Part shown: positions 1 through 11,764 of the stretch, piece by piece
How positions within the stretch are numbered: the first letter of the stretch is position 1
Layout: every line of letters starts with the position of its first letter
Source of the DNA: Photorhabdus australis DSM 17609
Lineage (GTDB): Bacteria; Pseudomonadota; Gammaproteobacteria; Enterobacterales; Enterobacteriaceae
DNA length: 60,969 bases
Assembly: GCF_000711895.1 (NCBI RefSeq)
Contig: NZ_KL543988.1
Coordinates: forward strand, 30,668-91,636
Reading direction: 5' to 3'
The notes under the pieces: generated by a model
Told to the model about the DNA's origin: nothing
Seen by the model: only the letters and a program-made list of their open reading frames with translations
The model's database searches: none
Made by a program: the position numbers and the translations under genes

Positions 1-76
1 TGGTGGGCGATACCAGATTCGAACTGATGACCCCCTCCTTGTAAGGGAGATGCTCTACCAACTGAGCTAATCGCCC
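1..76 (-). tRNA. tRNA-Val (anticodon UAC)
   Basis: Read on the minus strand this is a full 76-nt cloverleaf with an encoded CCA end. The acceptor arms GGGCGAT and ATCGCCC pair perfectly, the anticodon loop is CTTACAA (anticodon UAC) and the T-loop is TTCGAAT. The anticodon stem has one G-U pair. In E. coli a valine tRNA cluster also flanks gltX, so the position fits. Any further tRNAs of the operon would lie left of the window. Confidence 0.97.
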
Positions 77-92
77 GTCGTGATGGAGTCGC

Positions 93-120
93 ATTATAGG
101 GATAGTTCAAGATGAGTCAA
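93..120 (-). promoter_or_regulatory. Promoter of the tRNA-Val operon
   Basis: On the minus strand a TTGACT -35 (115-120) and a perfect TATAAT -10 (93-98) are separated by 16 bases. A GCGACTCC stretch follows the -10. The tRNA begins about 10 bases past the expected start. A near-consensus sigma-70 promoter with a GC-rich discriminator is typical of stringently controlled stable-RNA genes; that control is inferred. Confidence 0.8.
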
Positions 121-260
121 CGCTTTTTCTAGGGAAAAATATCGTTCGTCTCAAAATTAAACAAACGTGAAATAATTATCATCACTTAGGGTACGGTTTA
201 AGCAGATATGCTGACTTTTCTCAACAACATCCCGCTAACAGCATTGAGGAATTAAAGTGC

Positions 261-290
261 AGTGATAAAATACCTCCCCACTTTATCACT
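261..290 (+). other. Hairpin in the gltX leader
   Basis: A perfect 9-bp inverted repeat, AGTGATAAA (261-269) and TTTATCACT (282-290), with a 12-nt loop lies 55 bases before the gltX start. It has no U-tract, so it is not an obvious terminator. It could be a leader hairpin or an operator palindrome. Nothing else in 121-344 could be identified. Confidence 0.4.
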
Positions 291-344
291 TTAAATCACC
301 AATAATGTTCATTGAAAAGTGAAATGTAATTAAGGCAATCCCCA

Positions 345-1763
345 ATGCGTAAAATTAAAACCCGTTTTGCACCTAGCCCAACTGGCTATCTCCACGTTGG
401 TGGTGCACGCACCGCACTTTATTCCTGGTTATTCAGCCGCCATAATAAAGGCGAATTTGTGTTGCGTATCGAAGATACTGACCTTGAACGCTCAACTCAG
501 GAAGCCATTGATGCCATTATGGACGGTATGAACTGGTTAAATCTGAATTGGGATGAAGGCCCTTTTTATCAAACAAAACGTTTTGATCGTTACAACCAAG
601 TCATTGATCAAATGTTAGAACAAGGATCTGCTTACTACTGCTATTGTTCTAAAGATCGTTTGGAAGAATTGCGCGAAACTCAGATGGCCAATGGCGAAAA
701 ACCCCGTTATGACGGTCATTGCCGTGATAGTCAATGTCAGCATAACCCAGATCAACCCCATGTTGTTCGTTTCCGCAATCCACAGGCAGGCTCTGTTATT
801 TTTAACGATAGTATCCGTGGCCCAATTGAATTCAGTAACCAAGAACTTGATGATCTGATTATCCGCCGAACCGATGGCTCACCAACCTATAATTTCTGTG
901 TGGTTATTGATGATTGGGATATGGAAATTACCCATGTAATTCGCGGTGAAGACCATATCAATAATACACCTCGTCAAATCAATATCCTGAAAGCTCTGGG
1001 AGCTCCAGTTCCAGAGTATGCGCACGTTTCAATGATTTTAGGCGATGATGGCAAAAAACTGTCCAAACGCCACGGAGCTGTCAGCGTTATGCAATACCGC
1101 GATGATGGCTACCTACCAGAAGCACTGTTGAATTATCTGGTTCGTCTAGGTTGGTCGCACGGAGATCAAGAGATTTTTAGTCTTGAAGAGATGACCGGGT
1201 TTTTCAGTCTTGATGCTATCAATAAATCTGCTAGTGCATTCAATACAGAAAAACTGCAATGGTTAAACCATCATTACATTAATACTCTCCCCCCAGAGAA
1301 AGTTGCCGTTCATCTGGCATGGCATATTGAGCAGCAAGGTATTGATACCCATAGTGGCCCACAACTGGTTGATCTGATTAAATTATTGGGTGAACGCTGC
1401 AAGACTCTGAAAGAAATGGCTGAATCTTGCCGCTACTTTTATGAAGATTTTGCAGAATTTGATGCAGATGCAGCAAAGAAACATTTGCGTCCAGTTGCCC
1501 GTCAACCTCTTGAAGTTGCTCATTCAAAGCTGGCTTCAATTACTCACTGGACAGTAGAAAATGTTCATCATGCTATTCAATCTACAGCCGATGAACTGGA
1601 AGTTGGTATGGGTAAAGTCGGTATGCCGCTGCGCGTGGCTGCCACCGGTGCCGGACAGTCTCCTGGTTTAGATGTAACTATTCATGCTATCGGGCAAACC
1701 CGCACTCTATCTCGCATTAATCAAGCTCTGGAGTTCATTGCTCAGCGTGAAACCCAACAGTAA
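345..1763 (+). CDS. gltX: Glutamate--tRNA ligase
   Basis: Cytosolic class I aminoacyl-tRNA synthetase that charges tRNA-Glu with glutamate. The 472-residue length is normal for the enteric enzyme. Visible signatures are the HIGH-type motif HVGG (residues 17-20, after PSPTGYL), the KMSKS-type motif KLSKR (238-242), and paired cysteines CYC (99-101) with a later CRD cluster forming the zinc site of the E. coli-type enzyme. The start has an AAGG Shine-Dalgarno about 10 bases upstream. It is a single gene between two tRNA units, as in E. coli, transcribed away from tRNA-Val. No frameshift or missing motif was seen. Confidence 0.98.
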   Translation: MRKIKTRFAPSPTGYLHVGGARTALYSWLFSRHNKGEFVLRIEDTDLERSTQEAIDAIMDGMNWLNLNWDEGPFYQTKRFDRYNQVIDQMLEQGSAYYCYCSKDRLEELRETQMANGEKPRYDGHCRDSQCQHNPDQPHVVRFRNPQAGSVIFNDSIRGPIEFSNQELDDLIIRRTDGSPTYNFCVVIDDWDMEITHVIRGEDHINNTPRQINILKALGAPVPEYAHVSMILGDDGKKLSKRHGAVSVMQYRDDGYLPEALLNYLVRLGWSHGDQEIFSLEEMTGFFSLDAINKSASAFNTEKLQWLNHHYINTLPPEKVAVHLAWHIEQQGIDTHSGPQLVDLIKLLGERCKTLKEMAESCRYFYEDFAEFDADAAKKHLRPVARQPLEVAHSKLASITHWTVENVHHAIQSTADELEVGMGKVGMPLRVAATGAGQSPGLDVTIHAIGQTRTLSRINQALEFIAQRETQQ

Positions 1764-1792
1764 TTAATGCAACAAAGGCATCACTAACTCTA

Positions 1793-1915
1793 TATACCCG
1801 TTATCTTTCAAGTTGCCTCTTTGTTGGCTGCACTCACCCCGGTCACATAGTTCTCTATGCTCCCGGGGATTCGCTCCCTTGCCGTCGCGATGCATCTTGA
1901 AATCCATAGGGTATA
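1793..1915. mobile_element. TATACCC-ended miniature element, family A copy 1
   Basis: This 123-bp non-coding unit starts TATACCC and ends GGGTATA. The ends form an imperfect inverted repeat of about 24 bases (TATACCC, then TTTCAAG, then TGC, on both ends), and the centre contains GCTCCCGGGGAT. Related copies lie at 39379, 41757 and 53177-53370. This is the architecture of a non-autonomous miniature inverted-repeat element; no transposase is present. It fills the gltX-tRNA-Ala spacer; apart from the tRNA promoter, nothing else is recognisable from 1764 to 2146. Confidence 0.8.
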
Positions 1916-2091
1916 GTGATGTTTTTCTTTCCTAAAAAAGTTTTTATTGAACTGATCACTTTATCCATCGAATCATACTCCCTAAAATACTTTCTCTCTC
2001 ACTGCAACCCATTGCCTAACCTTTATTTTATCGATGTATCACAAAACTGATGGCTTTTTCAACGCTTGCTCTGAGAATGATAAGTTAGCCG

Positions 2092-2120
2092 TTGACAGTA
2101 TTTGCTGGGTTTCATATTAT
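2092..2120 (+). promoter_or_regulatory. Promoter of the tRNA-Ala unit
   Basis: A perfect TTGACA -35 (2092-2097) and a TATTAT -10 (2115-2120) lie 17 bases apart and are followed directly by a GCGCCCC discriminator. This is a textbook stable-RNA promoter with a GC-rich, ppGpp-sensitive type of discriminator. It sits upstream of both alanine tRNA copies and would transcribe them together up to the terminator at 2365. Confidence 0.85.
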
Positions 2121-2146
2121 GCGCCCCGTTCCATTAATTTTGATAA

Positions 2147-2222
<76 letters not shown>

Positions 2223-2279
2223 AATTCTTTCATCAAAGTAAAGGATTTGGTACCGAAATTAGGAAAAAACCACAATCGT

Positions 2280-2355
<76 letters not shown>

Positions 2356-2364
2356 AAATTATCA

Positions 2365-2397
2365 GGCCCTGAAAGCCATATGCTTTCAGGGCCTTTT
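2365..2397 (+). terminator. Rho-independent terminator of the tRNA-Ala unit
   Basis: Perfect 12-bp stem GGCCCTGAAAGC (2365-2376) and GCTTTCAGGGCC (2382-2393), a five-base loop and TTTT. It ends the tRNA-Ala transcript. Confidence 0.9.
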
Positions 2398-2432
2398 GCT
2401 TATCACAGTTTATCTCTACCATTAATAACCCC

Positions 2433-2657
2433 TTACTTTGGCTGACCTTTCTTCAATGGTTTCACCAGTGAATCTAATCCTTCTATTTTTATTGCCAAAG
2501 TTATCTCCATCAGTGCACCTAATTTGCCTTGTGGAAATTCACCCTTACGGGAGAACCACAATAAGTACTCTTCTGGTAAGTCAATAAGTGCCCGACCTTT
2601 ATATTTACCAAATGGCATAGAAGTATTAGCAATTTCTATCAAATTTTCTTTTTCCAT
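2433..2657 (-). CDS. DUF3820 family small protein
   Basis: A 74-residue soluble protein without signal peptide or membrane segment. The N-terminal half carries the family core MPFGKYKGR followed by LIDLPEEYLLWF, characteristic of DUF3820, a family also labelled a putative quorum-sensing-regulated virulence factor from a Pseudomonas structure. The biochemical role is unknown. It ends in a lysine-rich tail. It stands alone between the tRNA-Ala terminator and nupC, on the nupC strand, 83 bases after the nupC stop, so it may be read through from nupC. The Shine-Dalgarno before its ATG is weak. Confidence 0.85.
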   Translation of the reverse strand: MEKENLIEIANTSMPFGKYKGRALIDLPEEYLLWFSRKGEFPQGKLGALMEITLAIKIEGLDSLVKPLKKGQPK

Positions 2658-2740
2658 AACTTACATGTATATAAGGGGAAATATGTGAAAGGAAAACTGC
2701 ACCATTATGATGCAATATTCCACGATAAAACGTTATTCTT

Positions 2741-3925
2741 TTATAGCACCAAACCTGCAATAGCTGCGGATAGAAAACTAACAAGAGTTGAACCAAACAG
2801 GAGTTTCAAACCAAAGCGTGAAACCACATTACCCTGTTTCTCATCTAAGCCCTTAATCGCACCTGCAACAATCCCAATTGAAGAGAAATTAGCAAAGGAA
2901 ACCAGGAATACCGACAAAATCCCCTGTGAACGCGGAGAAAGTTCTGTCACAATTGATTGCAAACTGTGCATAGCCACAAATTCGTTAGAAACCAATTTAG
3001 TTGCCATGATACTGCCGACCTGTAATGCTTCATCAGCTGGGATACCAACCACCCAAGCAAATGGATAAAACACATAACCCAACGTTTCCTGGAAATCCTT
3101 ATCAAAAATCATGCTAAACAACGCGTTAATAGCCGCAATCAGAGCAATGAAACCAATCAACATCGCAGCGACAATCAATGCTACCTTAAAACCAGCTAAA
3201 ATATATTCACCTAGCATTTCGAAGAAACTTTGACCTTCGTGAAGATTATTCATCTGAATATCTTCTTCACTGTCAACAGCATACGGGTTAATGAGTGACA
3301 AAATGATAAAAGTGCTAAACATATTAAGCACCAGTGCCGCCACAACATATTTAGGCTCCAAAATTGTCATGTAAGCACCAACTATCGACATAGAAACCGT
3401 TGACATTGCAGTCGCTGCCATTGTGTACATTCGACGCTCAGACATTTTGCCCAGTACATCTTTATAGGCAATAAAATTTTCAGACTGACCCAGTATCAAA
3501 GAACTGACCGCATTAAATGATTCTAATTTACCCATGCCGTTGACTTTAGACAGTAGAGTACCGATAACTCGGATGACGATTGGTAACACTTGGATATGCT
3601 GCAAAATACCAATCAATGCGGAAATAAAGATAATCGGACACAATACATTCAGAAAAAAGAATGCCAGTTTTGCATCCATCATGCCGCCAAAAATGAATTC
3701 AGTCCCTTCACCCGCAAATTTCAGTAATTGCTCAAACAAACCAGCAAATCCCATAACAAATTCCTGACCAACACCAGAATTCAGGAAAAACCACGCCAGA
3801 ACAAGCTCAATAACAAGCAACTGAATAATATAGCGAGGACGAATCCCTTTACGGTTACTACTCGCCAGAATAGCAAGACCACCAATAACAACCAGAGCTA
3901 AAAGAAAATGCAGGATCTGAGACAT
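2741..3925 (-). CDS. nupC: Nucleoside:proton symporter of the CNT family
   Basis: Inner-membrane concentrative nucleoside transporter that imports nucleosides with protons. It is 394 residues long, close to E. coli NupC (400). Conserved blocks include the stretch around [11 protein letters not shown] and the run [19 protein letters not shown] with its EPKY tail. Several hydrophobic helices are visible along the chain. I chose the ATG at 3925 because GGAG lies six bases upstream; a TTG four codons earlier overlaps that Shine-Dalgarno and is unlikely. A CRP site and -10 upstream (3964-4008) suggest catabolite control, as in E. coli where CRP and CytR act. It is transcribed in the same direction as ligA but from its own promoter. 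Confidence 0.95.
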   Translation of the reverse strand: MSQILHFLLALVVIGGLAILASSNRKGIRPRYIIQLLVIELVLAWFFLNSGVGQEFVMGFAGLFEQLLKFAGEGTEFIFGGMMDAKLAFFFLNVLCPIIFISALIGILQHIQVLPIVIRVIGTLLSKVNGMGKLESFNAVSSLILGQSENFIAYKDVLGKMSERRMYTMAATAMSTVSMSIVGAYMTILEPKYVVAALVLNMFSTFIILSLINPYAVDSEEDIQMNNLHEGQSFFEMLGEYILAGFKVALIVAAMLIGFIALIAAINALFSMIFDKDFQETLGYVFYPFAWVVGIPADEALQVGSIMATKLVSNEFVAMHSLQSIVTELSPRSQGILSVFLVSFANFSSIGIVAGAIKGLDEKQGNVVSRFGLKLLFGSTLVSFLSAAIAGLVL

Positions 3926-3963
3926 ATCATACTCCAAACATGAGAAAGCTAGTTTATAAATGC

Positions 3964-4008
3964 ATTCTATGTAATAAGAGTCAACAAAATGTGATAAATA
4001 TCACGCAA
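3964..4008 (-). promoter_or_regulatory. CRP-dependent (class II) promoter of nupC
   Basis: The plus-strand sequence TGTGA-TAAATA-TCACG (3990-4005) matches the CRP consensus in nine of ten half-site bases and has A/T flanks. On the minus strand a TAGAAT -10 lies at 3964-3969. The start expected near 3957 puts the CRP site centre about 40.5 bases upstream, the class II spacing. E. coli nupC is known to be CRP-activated. The exact transcription start is inferred. Confidence 0.7.
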
Positions 4009-4106
4009 AATTGAAATAATTCGTATCTTAAGCCTTTGTTTAGTAGGGTTGATCACATTTTTAGCTGAATCGTATAAACCAGATTTAAAAACACCTCATC
4101 GCACAT

Positions 4107-4140
4107 TACGAATTATTGAGAAACCTCACAATAATTCGTA
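4107..4140. repeat. AATAATTCGTA palindrome between nupC and ligA
   Basis: TACGAATTATT (4107-4117) and AATAATTCGTA (4130-4140) are perfect 11-bp inverted repeats with an inner GAG/CTC stem and an AAAC loop. A third AATAATTCGTA lies at 4015-4025 in direct orientation. There is no U-tract on either strand. It could be an extended hairpin at the ligA mRNA 3' end or a repeated protein-binding site. Confidence 0.5.
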
Positions 4141-4153
4141 TGCAAACAAAAAA

Positions 4154-6175
<2,022 letters not shown>

Positions 6176-6189
6176 TTATAGCCAGCGAT

Positions 6190-6215
6190 AAAAAGCCCCC
6201 GGCTGGCGGGGGCTT
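6190..6215 (-). terminator. Terminator between zipA and ligA
   Basis: Stem AAGCCCCCG/CGGGGGCTT (nine pairs, five-base loop). On the minus strand it is followed by a U5 run (plus-strand A run 6190-6194). It sits between the zipA stop and the ligA start, so ligA expression needs read-through or its own promoter. Confidence 0.85.
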
Positions 6216-6233
6216 GAATGTTCGATAAGTTGA

Positions 6234-7145
6234 TTATACCTGAGCATCGAGTGTGCTGCGAATACGAGCCTTATATAATTCGATTTTTTGCGGAGTTAAC
6301 ATTTTACGTTCATCATCAAGCACCACTCCTCCAACATCGGAAGCAATGCGCTGGGCCGCCTGCAACATCAGCTTAAAATTCTGATTCGATTCTCCGTAAG
6401 AGGGTACCATCATAAACATAGAAACCCCTGGAGTGGTAAAATCAATCATCGCTTCAGGATTAAATGAACCTGGCTTCACCATATTAGCAAGACTAAATAA
6501 CACCGGACCACTGCCTGATGGATTTAAGTGACGATGAAAAATCTGCATTTCGCCAAACTGGAAACCAGATTGCAAAATGCTTTGCAACAGGAGTTCACCA
6601 TTTAATACCTGGCCTTGATGTGCTGACACGTGAAGAACCAAAACAATTTCTTTCAATTTGTTCTGCGCTTCTTCTGTGTTACTTCCCTCTTTTGCCACTT
6701 CCTGAGACTTTTCTTCCGCCACAGGGGTATTTTTCTCAAACTCATCCAATTCTTCTGATTCAAACAGTCCAAGCTGCGGTTCCTGCTCTTCTGGTACTGT
6801 TTTCCTAGTTGTCGCTTCAGACTGACGCCCAACCAGTAGCGGATCATTACTCTCTTCAGGAACCACAGCATCAATTGACTGACGGCGCTCAATCACCGGT
6901 TCAGCTTTATGTTCCTGATAGGGTTTCACTTGCTTATGGGCGTAAGGCTTTTGTTGATTGTCGAACACTTCATCTTCGCTGTCATCGACAAAATTATTCT
7001 GACGATCATGTTTATGACGTTTAACTGGGCGATCACGAAAAAGCGAAGAACGCTCTTTACGGCTGGTCCACAACCCATGTAACAGCAAAGCTATTATTGC
7101 CATCGCACCAACAATGATTAATATCAGACGCAAATCCTGCATCAT
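6234..7145 (-). CDS. zipA: Cell division protein ZipA
   Basis: Essential bitopic inner-membrane protein that tethers FtsZ to the membrane. The N-terminal anchor (residues 4-24, [18 protein letters not shown]) is followed by a basic patch (SRKERSS then [12 protein letters not shown]), a variable linker, and a C-terminal FtsZ-binding domain from about residue 165 ([20 protein letters not shown], then [14 protein letters not shown], then MLTPQK). It is 303 residues; E. coli ZipA is 328. The difference lies in the linker, which here is acidic and charged (many E, K, Q) rather than proline/glutamine-rich. It is divergent from cysZ, as in E. coli. Confidence 0.96.
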   Translation of the reverse strand: MMQDLRLILIIVGAMAIIALLLHGLWTSRKERSSLFRDRPVKRHKHDRQNNFVDDSEDEVFDNQQKPYAHKQVKPYQEHKAEPVIERRQSIDAVVPEESNDPLLVGRQSEATTRKTVPEEQEPQLGLFESEELDEFEKNTPVAEEKSQEVAKEGSNTEEAQNKLKEIVLVLHVSAHQGQVLNGELLLQSILQSGFQFGEMQIFHRHLNPSGSGPVLFSLANMVKPGSFNPEAMIDFTTPGVSMFMMVPSYGESNQNFKLMLQAAQRIASDVGGVVLDDERKMLTPQKIELYKARIRSTLDAQV

Positions 7146-7365
7146 TGCTATCTCTGTTGTTTAAATTAATATGCCACCACGGCAGAACATTTTCTGTATT
7201 AACTCTATTTGTCAAATAACACAAGTGCAAGCTTATACACACTTTTCTTCTCAGAAACATGCCTGACAAGCATTTTTTGCGTTTTTTTTGTACAGAATTA
7301 GGCTAGTCAGTCGAAAATCCTGCCTATATGATAGCGTTTCAATCATATAGAAGAGAATAGGAAGT

Positions 7366-8142
7366 ATGCTTAATTTGACAAAACCGCCCAAAAATTTGAG
7401 CGGCTTTCAATATTTGATGAAAGGTTGCAGATTAATTACCCGACGAGGCATCAAAAGATTCGTTCTATTGCCCTTGCTAGCAAATATTTTGTTACTTGGT
7501 GGCTCATTCTGGTGGCTCTACCAGAAACTCGGAAACTGGATCCACTGGATATTGGACAAAGTACCAGATTGGATGCAATGGCTGAGTTATATTTTATGGC
7601 CGCTGGCAGTGATTTCCATTCTGCTAATTTTTACTTATTTCTTCAGCATGATAGCAAATTTTATCGCCGCACCATTTAATGGCTTACTGGCAGAAAAGCT
7701 GGAAGCGGATTTAACCGGGATCCCGGCACCAGATACAGGAGTTATAGACCTGGTAAAAGATGTTCCGCGTACCCTAAAACGGGAATTAGCAAAACTGCTC
7801 TATTATATCCCACGCGCTCTGCTATTATTGCTTCTCTATTTTATTCCTGCTATTGGGCAAATTGTCGCACCTGTTATCTGGTTTATTTTCAGTGCCTGGA
7901 TGTTGTCGATTCAATATTGTGATTATCCATTCGATAACCACAAAGTCAGTTTTCCCACAATGCGTAAGGCCCTCAGCCAAAATAAAGTAGATAATCTGCA
8001 ATTTGGTGCCATGGTGAGTATTTTAACAATGATCCCTATTGTCAACTTGGTGGTTATGCCAATCGCAGTATGCGCTGCCACTGCGATGTGGGTAGATTGT
8101 TACCGCGATAAGCATGCAACTCATATTATGCAAAAATATTAA
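7366..8142 (+). CDS. cysZ: Sulfate transporter CysZ
   Basis: Inner-membrane protein that imports sulfate for cysteine synthesis. At 258 residues it matches E. coli CysZ. Hydrophobic helices are visible near residues 31-52, 72-95, 140-165 and 205-232, and the N-terminus carries the basic [19 protein letters not shown] stretch typical of the family. The start is supported by AGGAAG five bases upstream. It is divergent from zipA and lies 121 bases before cysK, keeping the cysZ-cysK order of E. coli. Confidence 0.95.
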   Translation: MLNLTKPPKNLSGFQYLMKGCRLITRRGIKRFVLLPLLANILLLGGSFWWLYQKLGNWIHWILDKVPDWMQWLSYILWPLAVISILLIFTYFFSMIANFIAAPFNGLLAEKLEADLTGIPAPDTGVIDLVKDVPRTLKRELAKLLYYIPRALLLLLLYFIPAIGQIVAPVIWFIFSAWMLSIQYCDYPFDNHKVSFPTMRKALSQNKVDNLQFGAMVSILTMIPIVNLVVMPIAVCAATAMWVDCYRDKHATHIMQKY

Positions 8143-8263
8143 TTTAAAGTTATTCTTTTAGACGATAAGAATATATTTAATCTATATTTCCATAAATTGG
8201 TTGCTGTCGTATTATTAACCGGATATCACCAAAGATATCACTAAAGGGAGTTGAAAAACGAGT

Positions 8264-9217
8264 ATGAGTAAAATTTATGAAGATAATTCTTTAACTATTG
8301 GTCGTACCCCGTTAGTTCGCTTAAAACACTTTGGTAATGGACGTATTCTGGCAAAAGTGGAATCCCGTAACCCCAGCTTTAGTGTGAAGTGTCGTATCGG
8401 TTCTAACATGATTTGGGATGCTGAAAAGCGCGGTATCCTGCAACCAGGAAAAGAGCTGGTAGAACCAACGAGCGGCAATACAGGGATAGCTCTTGCTTAC
8501 GTTGCTGCCGCTCGCGGCTACAAATTAACCCTGACTATGCCCGAAACCATGAGTATTGAGCGTCGTAAGCTACTGAAAGCACTGGGAGCAAATTTAGTGC
8601 TGACTGAAGGCGCTAAAGGTATGAAAGGTGCCATTGAGAAAGCTAATGAAATTCAGGCGAGCGATCCCGATCGCTATATCATTCTGCAACAGTTCAGTAA
8701 TCCAGCAAACCCAGAAATTCACGAAAAAACCACTGGCCCAGAAATCTGGGAAGATACAGATGGTGAAGTAGACGTATTTGTTACTGGCGTCGGTACTGGT
8801 GGTACACTAACAGGTGTCGCCCGTTATCTCAAAAACACCAAAGGTAAAAATATTACCGCGGTTGCAGTAGAACCCGAAGACTCTCCAGTCATTAGTCAAA
8901 CTTTGGCCGGTGAAGAAATAAAACCAGGCCCACATAAAATTCAAGGTATTGGCGCCGGTTTTATCCCGGACAACCTTGATCTAAAACTGGTTGATCGAGT
9001 TTTCAAAATCAGTAACGAAGAAGCTATCAAAACTGCCCGTGAAATCACGAAGAAAGAAGGTATTCTGGCTGGTATTTCTTCTGGTGCGACCGTTGCAGCT
9101 GCCGTGAAGCTTTCTCAGGAACCAGAATATCAAGATAAAAATATCGTTGTCGTTCTGGCTTCATCAGGTGAACGTTATTTGAGCAGCGTACTGTTTGCTG
9201 ACTTATCCGATGAATAA
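8264..9217 (+). CDS. cysK: Cysteine synthase A (O-acetylserine sulfhydrylase A)
   Basis: PLP-dependent enzyme that converts O-acetylserine plus sulfide to cysteine. It is 317 residues, close to E. coli CysK (323). The PLP lysine is Lys42 in [11 protein letters not shown], the substrate loop is TSGNTG (69-74), and the phosphate-binding loop GTGGTLTG is present. The start has GGGAG upstream. The leader contains two near-identical 12-base direct repeats (GATATCACYAAA at 8222 and 8234), of unknown meaning. A terminator follows, so cysK is separated from the pts genes. Confidence 0.98.
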   Translation: MSKIYEDNSLTIGRTPLVRLKHFGNGRILAKVESRNPSFSVKCRIGSNMIWDAEKRGILQPGKELVEPTSGNTGIALAYVAAARGYKLTLTMPETMSIERRKLLKALGANLVLTEGAKGMKGAIEKANEIQASDPDRYIILQQFSNPANPEIHEKTTGPEIWEDTDGEVDVFVTGVGTGGTLTGVARYLKNTKGKNITAVAVEPEDSPVISQTLAGEEIKPGPHKIQGIGAGFIPDNLDLKLVDRVFKISNEEAIKTAREITKKEGILAGISSGATVAAAVKLSQEPEYQDKNIVVVLASSGERYLSSVLFADLSDE

Positions 9218-9251
9218 AAGTATCTGAGTAAATTACTTAGTTTTATTGATA

Positions 9252-9276
9252 AAAAAGCACCTAAATGGTGCTTTTT
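9252..9276 (+). terminator. cysK terminator
   Basis: Perfect 10-bp stem AAAAAGCACC (9252-9261) and GGTGCTTTTT (9267-9276) with a five-base loop, ending in a U-run. It isolates cysK from ptsH. Confidence 0.88.
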
Positions 9277-9277
9277 C

Positions 9278-9500
9278 TGTGTAGTAGATCAAATTTTTAC
9301 ACTTTGCTAGATGATTTCTTACAATGGGTTTAGTATTTAACCAATAATAATTATTTCGATGCTCGAAATTAATTAACAGAAGTAGTAGTTTCGGTTAAGG
9401 AGTTCTACGATCTATCTTTACTTCAAACTACCAATCAGAAGCATCGGAAAAAACAATCTTTTGATAATGAATACCCAAGTTAAGATTTACCTACTACACA
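9278..9500. repeat. Inverted-repeat-ended segment in the pts leader
   Basis: TGTGTAGTAG (9278-9287) and CTACTACACA (9491-9500) are perfect 10-bp inverted repeats enclosing most of the 268-base spacer between the cysK terminator and ptsH. A nested pair GTAGTTT (9387-9393) and AAACTAC (9425-9431) and a small ATTTCGA/TCGAAAT hairpin (9355-9371) lie inside. The unit may be a long leader fold or a 223-bp inserted miniature element. I could not place the ptsH promoter with confidence in this stretch. Confidence 0.45.
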
Positions 9501-9545
9501 TAGTCTTAGCTTAACAGCAGAAATCTAAGTTATTGAGGAAACGTT

Positions 9546-9803
9546 ATGTTCCAGCAAGAAGTCACTATTACCGCGCCAAATGGCCTACACACCCGCCCCG
9601 CTGCACAGTTTGTTAAAGAAGCAAAAAGCTTCACCTCCGACATTACGCTGACTTCCGGCGGTAAAACTGCCAGTGCAAAGAGCCTGTTTAAACTGCAAAC
9701 TCTAGGACTGACTCAAGGTACCGTTGTGACCATTTCTGCTGAAGGTGAAGATGAGCAAAAAGCAATTGAACACCTGGTTAAATTGATGGCAGAACTGGAA
9801 TAA
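9546..9803 (+). CDS. ptsH: Phosphocarrier protein HPr
   Basis: Central small phosphocarrier of the sugar phosphotransferase system; it passes phosphate from Enzyme I to the sugar-specific EIIA domains in the cytosol. The 85-residue length is exact for enteric HPr. Phospho-accepting His15 lies in NGLHTRPAA, and Ser46 is in [11 protein letters not shown]. It is preceded by GAGGAAA. It is first in the ptsH-ptsI-crr series. The gap to ptsI is 181 bases, much longer than in E. coli, and contains a structured inverted repeat. Confidence 0.98.
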   Translation: MFQQEVTITAPNGLHTRPAAQFVKEAKSFTSDITLTSGGKTASAKSLFKLQTLGLTQGTVVTISAEGEDEQKAIEHLVKLMAELE

Positions 9804-9820
9804 CAACCAGCTAACCACAA

Positions 9821-9948
9821 AGCCAGCCAAGATTCAGACGCTATGAATAAACCGATATTTACTTAGCCGTCTTCCATCCCCGGATAAACCTTTATCTGGG
9901 GATATCAGTTTAAATGCATGCCCTAAAACAGCAAACCACTGGCTGGCT
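9821..9948 (+). repeat. Structured intercistronic element between ptsH and ptsI
   Basis: An outer perfect 9-bp pair AGCCAGCCA (9821-9829) and TGGCTGGCT (9940-9948) encloses a long central hairpin, ATCCCCGGATAAA (9876-9888) and TTTATCTGGGGAT (9891-9903), 13 complementary positions with one G-U pair. No U-run follows either stem, so it does not look like a plain terminator. It may be an mRNA processing or stabilising element that sets the HPr to Enzyme I ratio, or a small inserted repeat with AGCCAGCCA ends. Confidence 0.6.
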
Positions 9949-9984
9949 CTTCTAAAAAATAATTATTAGTAGTTAGGTAACATT

Positions 9985-11712
9985 ATGATTTCAGGCATTT
10001 TAGTATCACCAGGCATCGCTTTCGGTAAGGCTCTATTACTGAAAGAAGACCCCATCATTATTAATCAAACAAAAATCAACCGAGAACAAGTCGAACAAGA
10101 AATCTCCCATTTCAAACAAGGTCGTGAAAAAGCCTCATCCCAATTAGAAATAATCAAGAACACAGCAGAAAAAAACCTTGGAGAAGAAAAAGCTGAAATC
10201 TTCGAAGGACACATCATGCTGCTGGAAGATGAAGAGCTTGAACAAGAAATTATTTCATTAATCAAAAATGAGTTCAAAACTGCGGATGCTGCGGTTTATT
10301 CCGTTATTGAAACGCAGGCTCATGCCCTCGAGGAACTGGATGACGAATACCTGAAAGAACGGGCAACAGATGTGCGAGATATCGGTAAACGCCTCCTGAA
10401 AAACATTCTAGGTATGCCTATTGTCGATCTTGGTTCAATTGCAGAAGAAGTCATTCTGGTTGCCAGTGACCTGACTCCCTCTGAAACTGCACAGCTCAAT
10501 CTGGAAAAAGTGCTTGGTTTCATTACTGATTTTGGTGGCCGCACTTCCCACACATCAATCATGGCTCGCTCTCTCGAACTGCCAGCGATTGTAGGTACCA
10601 CCCATGCAACAACAGAAATCCAGAATGGCGATTACCTAATCCTGGACGCGGTAAATAACCATATTTATGTTAATCCATCCGATACAGACATTGAACAGCT
10701 AAAAAAAACTAAAAATGAATATCTGACGGAAAAAGCTGAGCTTGCAAAACTGAAAGACCTGCCAGCCATTACACTTGATGGCCATCAGGTTGAAGTCTGC
10801 GCCAATATCGGCACCGTTCGGGATGTTGCCGGTGCTGAACGTAATGGTGCCGAAGGTGTCGGTTTATACCGCACAGAATTTTTATTTATGGATCGTGATT
10901 CACTGCCAACAGAGGAAGAACAATTCCAGGCTTATAAAGCCGTTGCTGAGGCAATGGGCAGTCAAGCAGTTATCATACGCACGATGGATATCGGCGGTGA
11001 TAAAGATCTCCCCTATATGAACCTACCGAAAGAAGAGAACCCCTTCCTCGGTTGGCGTGCAATTCGCATTTGCCTTGATCGAAAAGAGATCTTACATTCT
11101 CAGTTACGTGCTATTTTACGTGCATCTGCTTTCGGTAAATTACGTATTATGTTTCCAATGATTATTTCTGTAGAAGAAGTACAGGAGCTGAAAGCAGAAC
11201 TTGAATTACTGAAAGGTCAATTACGTGAAGAAGGCAAAAAATTCGATGAAGCAATTGAAGTGGGTGTGATGATAGAAACACCAGCCTCAGCGGTTATTGC
11301 TCGTCACCTGGCAAAAGAAGTTGACTTTTTCAGTATTGGGACAAACGATTTAACTCAGTATACTCTCGCTGTAGACCGCGGTAACGAGTTGATTTCTCAT
11401 CTTTATAACCCGATGCTACCAGCAGTATTGAGCCTGATTAAGCAAACCATTGATGCTTCACACGCTGAAGGTAAATGGACGGGGATGTGTGGTGAGCTTG
11501 CAGGTGATGAACGTGCTACACTATTGTTATTAGGTATGGGGCTAGATGAGTTCAGTATGAGTGCGATTTCTATTCCTGGCATCAAAAAAATCATTCGTAA
11601 TACTCGTTACGAAGATGCAAAGGCACTGGCTGAGCAGGCCCTTTCTCAGCCGACTGCTCGGGGATTGATGGAGTTAGTTGATACCTTCATCAAAGAAAAA
11701 ACACTTTGCTGA
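9985..11712 (+). CDS. ptsI: PTS Enzyme I (phosphoenolpyruvate-protein phosphotransferase)
   Basis: Takes phosphate from PEP and gives it to HPr; the first cytosolic step for all PTS sugars, including the trehalose EIIBC encoded in this window. 575 residues, as in E. coli. The N-terminal HPr-binding helices are followed by the swivelling His domain with His189 in [13 protein letters not shown], then the C-terminal PEP-binding barrel with [10 protein letters not shown], the segment [11 protein letters not shown], and the catalytic cysteine in MCGELAGD near residue 502. Middle gene of ptsH-ptsI-crr. Confidence 0.98.
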   Translation: MISGILVSPGIAFGKALLLKEDPIIINQTKINREQVEQEISHFKQGREKASSQLEIIKNTAEKNLGEEKAEIFEGHIMLLEDEELEQEIISLIKNEFKTADAAVYSVIETQAHALEELDDEYLKERATDVRDIGKRLLKNILGMPIVDLGSIAEEVILVASDLTPSETAQLNLEKVLGFITDFGGRTSHTSIMARSLELPAIVGTTHATTEIQNGDYLILDAVNNHIYVNPSDTDIEQLKKTKNEYLTEKAELAKLKDLPAITLDGHQVEVCANIGTVRDVAGAERNGAEGVGLYRTEFLFMDRDSLPTEEEQFQAYKAVAEAMGSQAVIIRTMDIGGDKDLPYMNLPKEENPFLGWRAIRICLDRKEILHSQLRAILRASAFGKLRIMFPMIISVEEVQELKAELELLKGQLREEGKKFDEAIEVGVMIETPASAVIARHLAKEVDFFSIGTNDLTQYTLAVDRGNELISHLYNPMLPAVLSLIKQTIDASHAEGKWTGMCGELAGDERATLLLLGMGLDEFSMSAISIPGIKKIIRNTRYEDAKALAEQALSQPTARGLMELVDTFIKEKTLC

Positions 11713-11764
11713 TAATATTCGGTTAAGACGCCGCGGTCCAGTATAAACAATTAGGAGAAGATTC

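Noticed and set aside
2685-3068. 127-codon plus-strand frame opposite nupC
   Set aside because: It is antisense to the conserved C-terminal part of nupC, and its composition follows the complementary codons.
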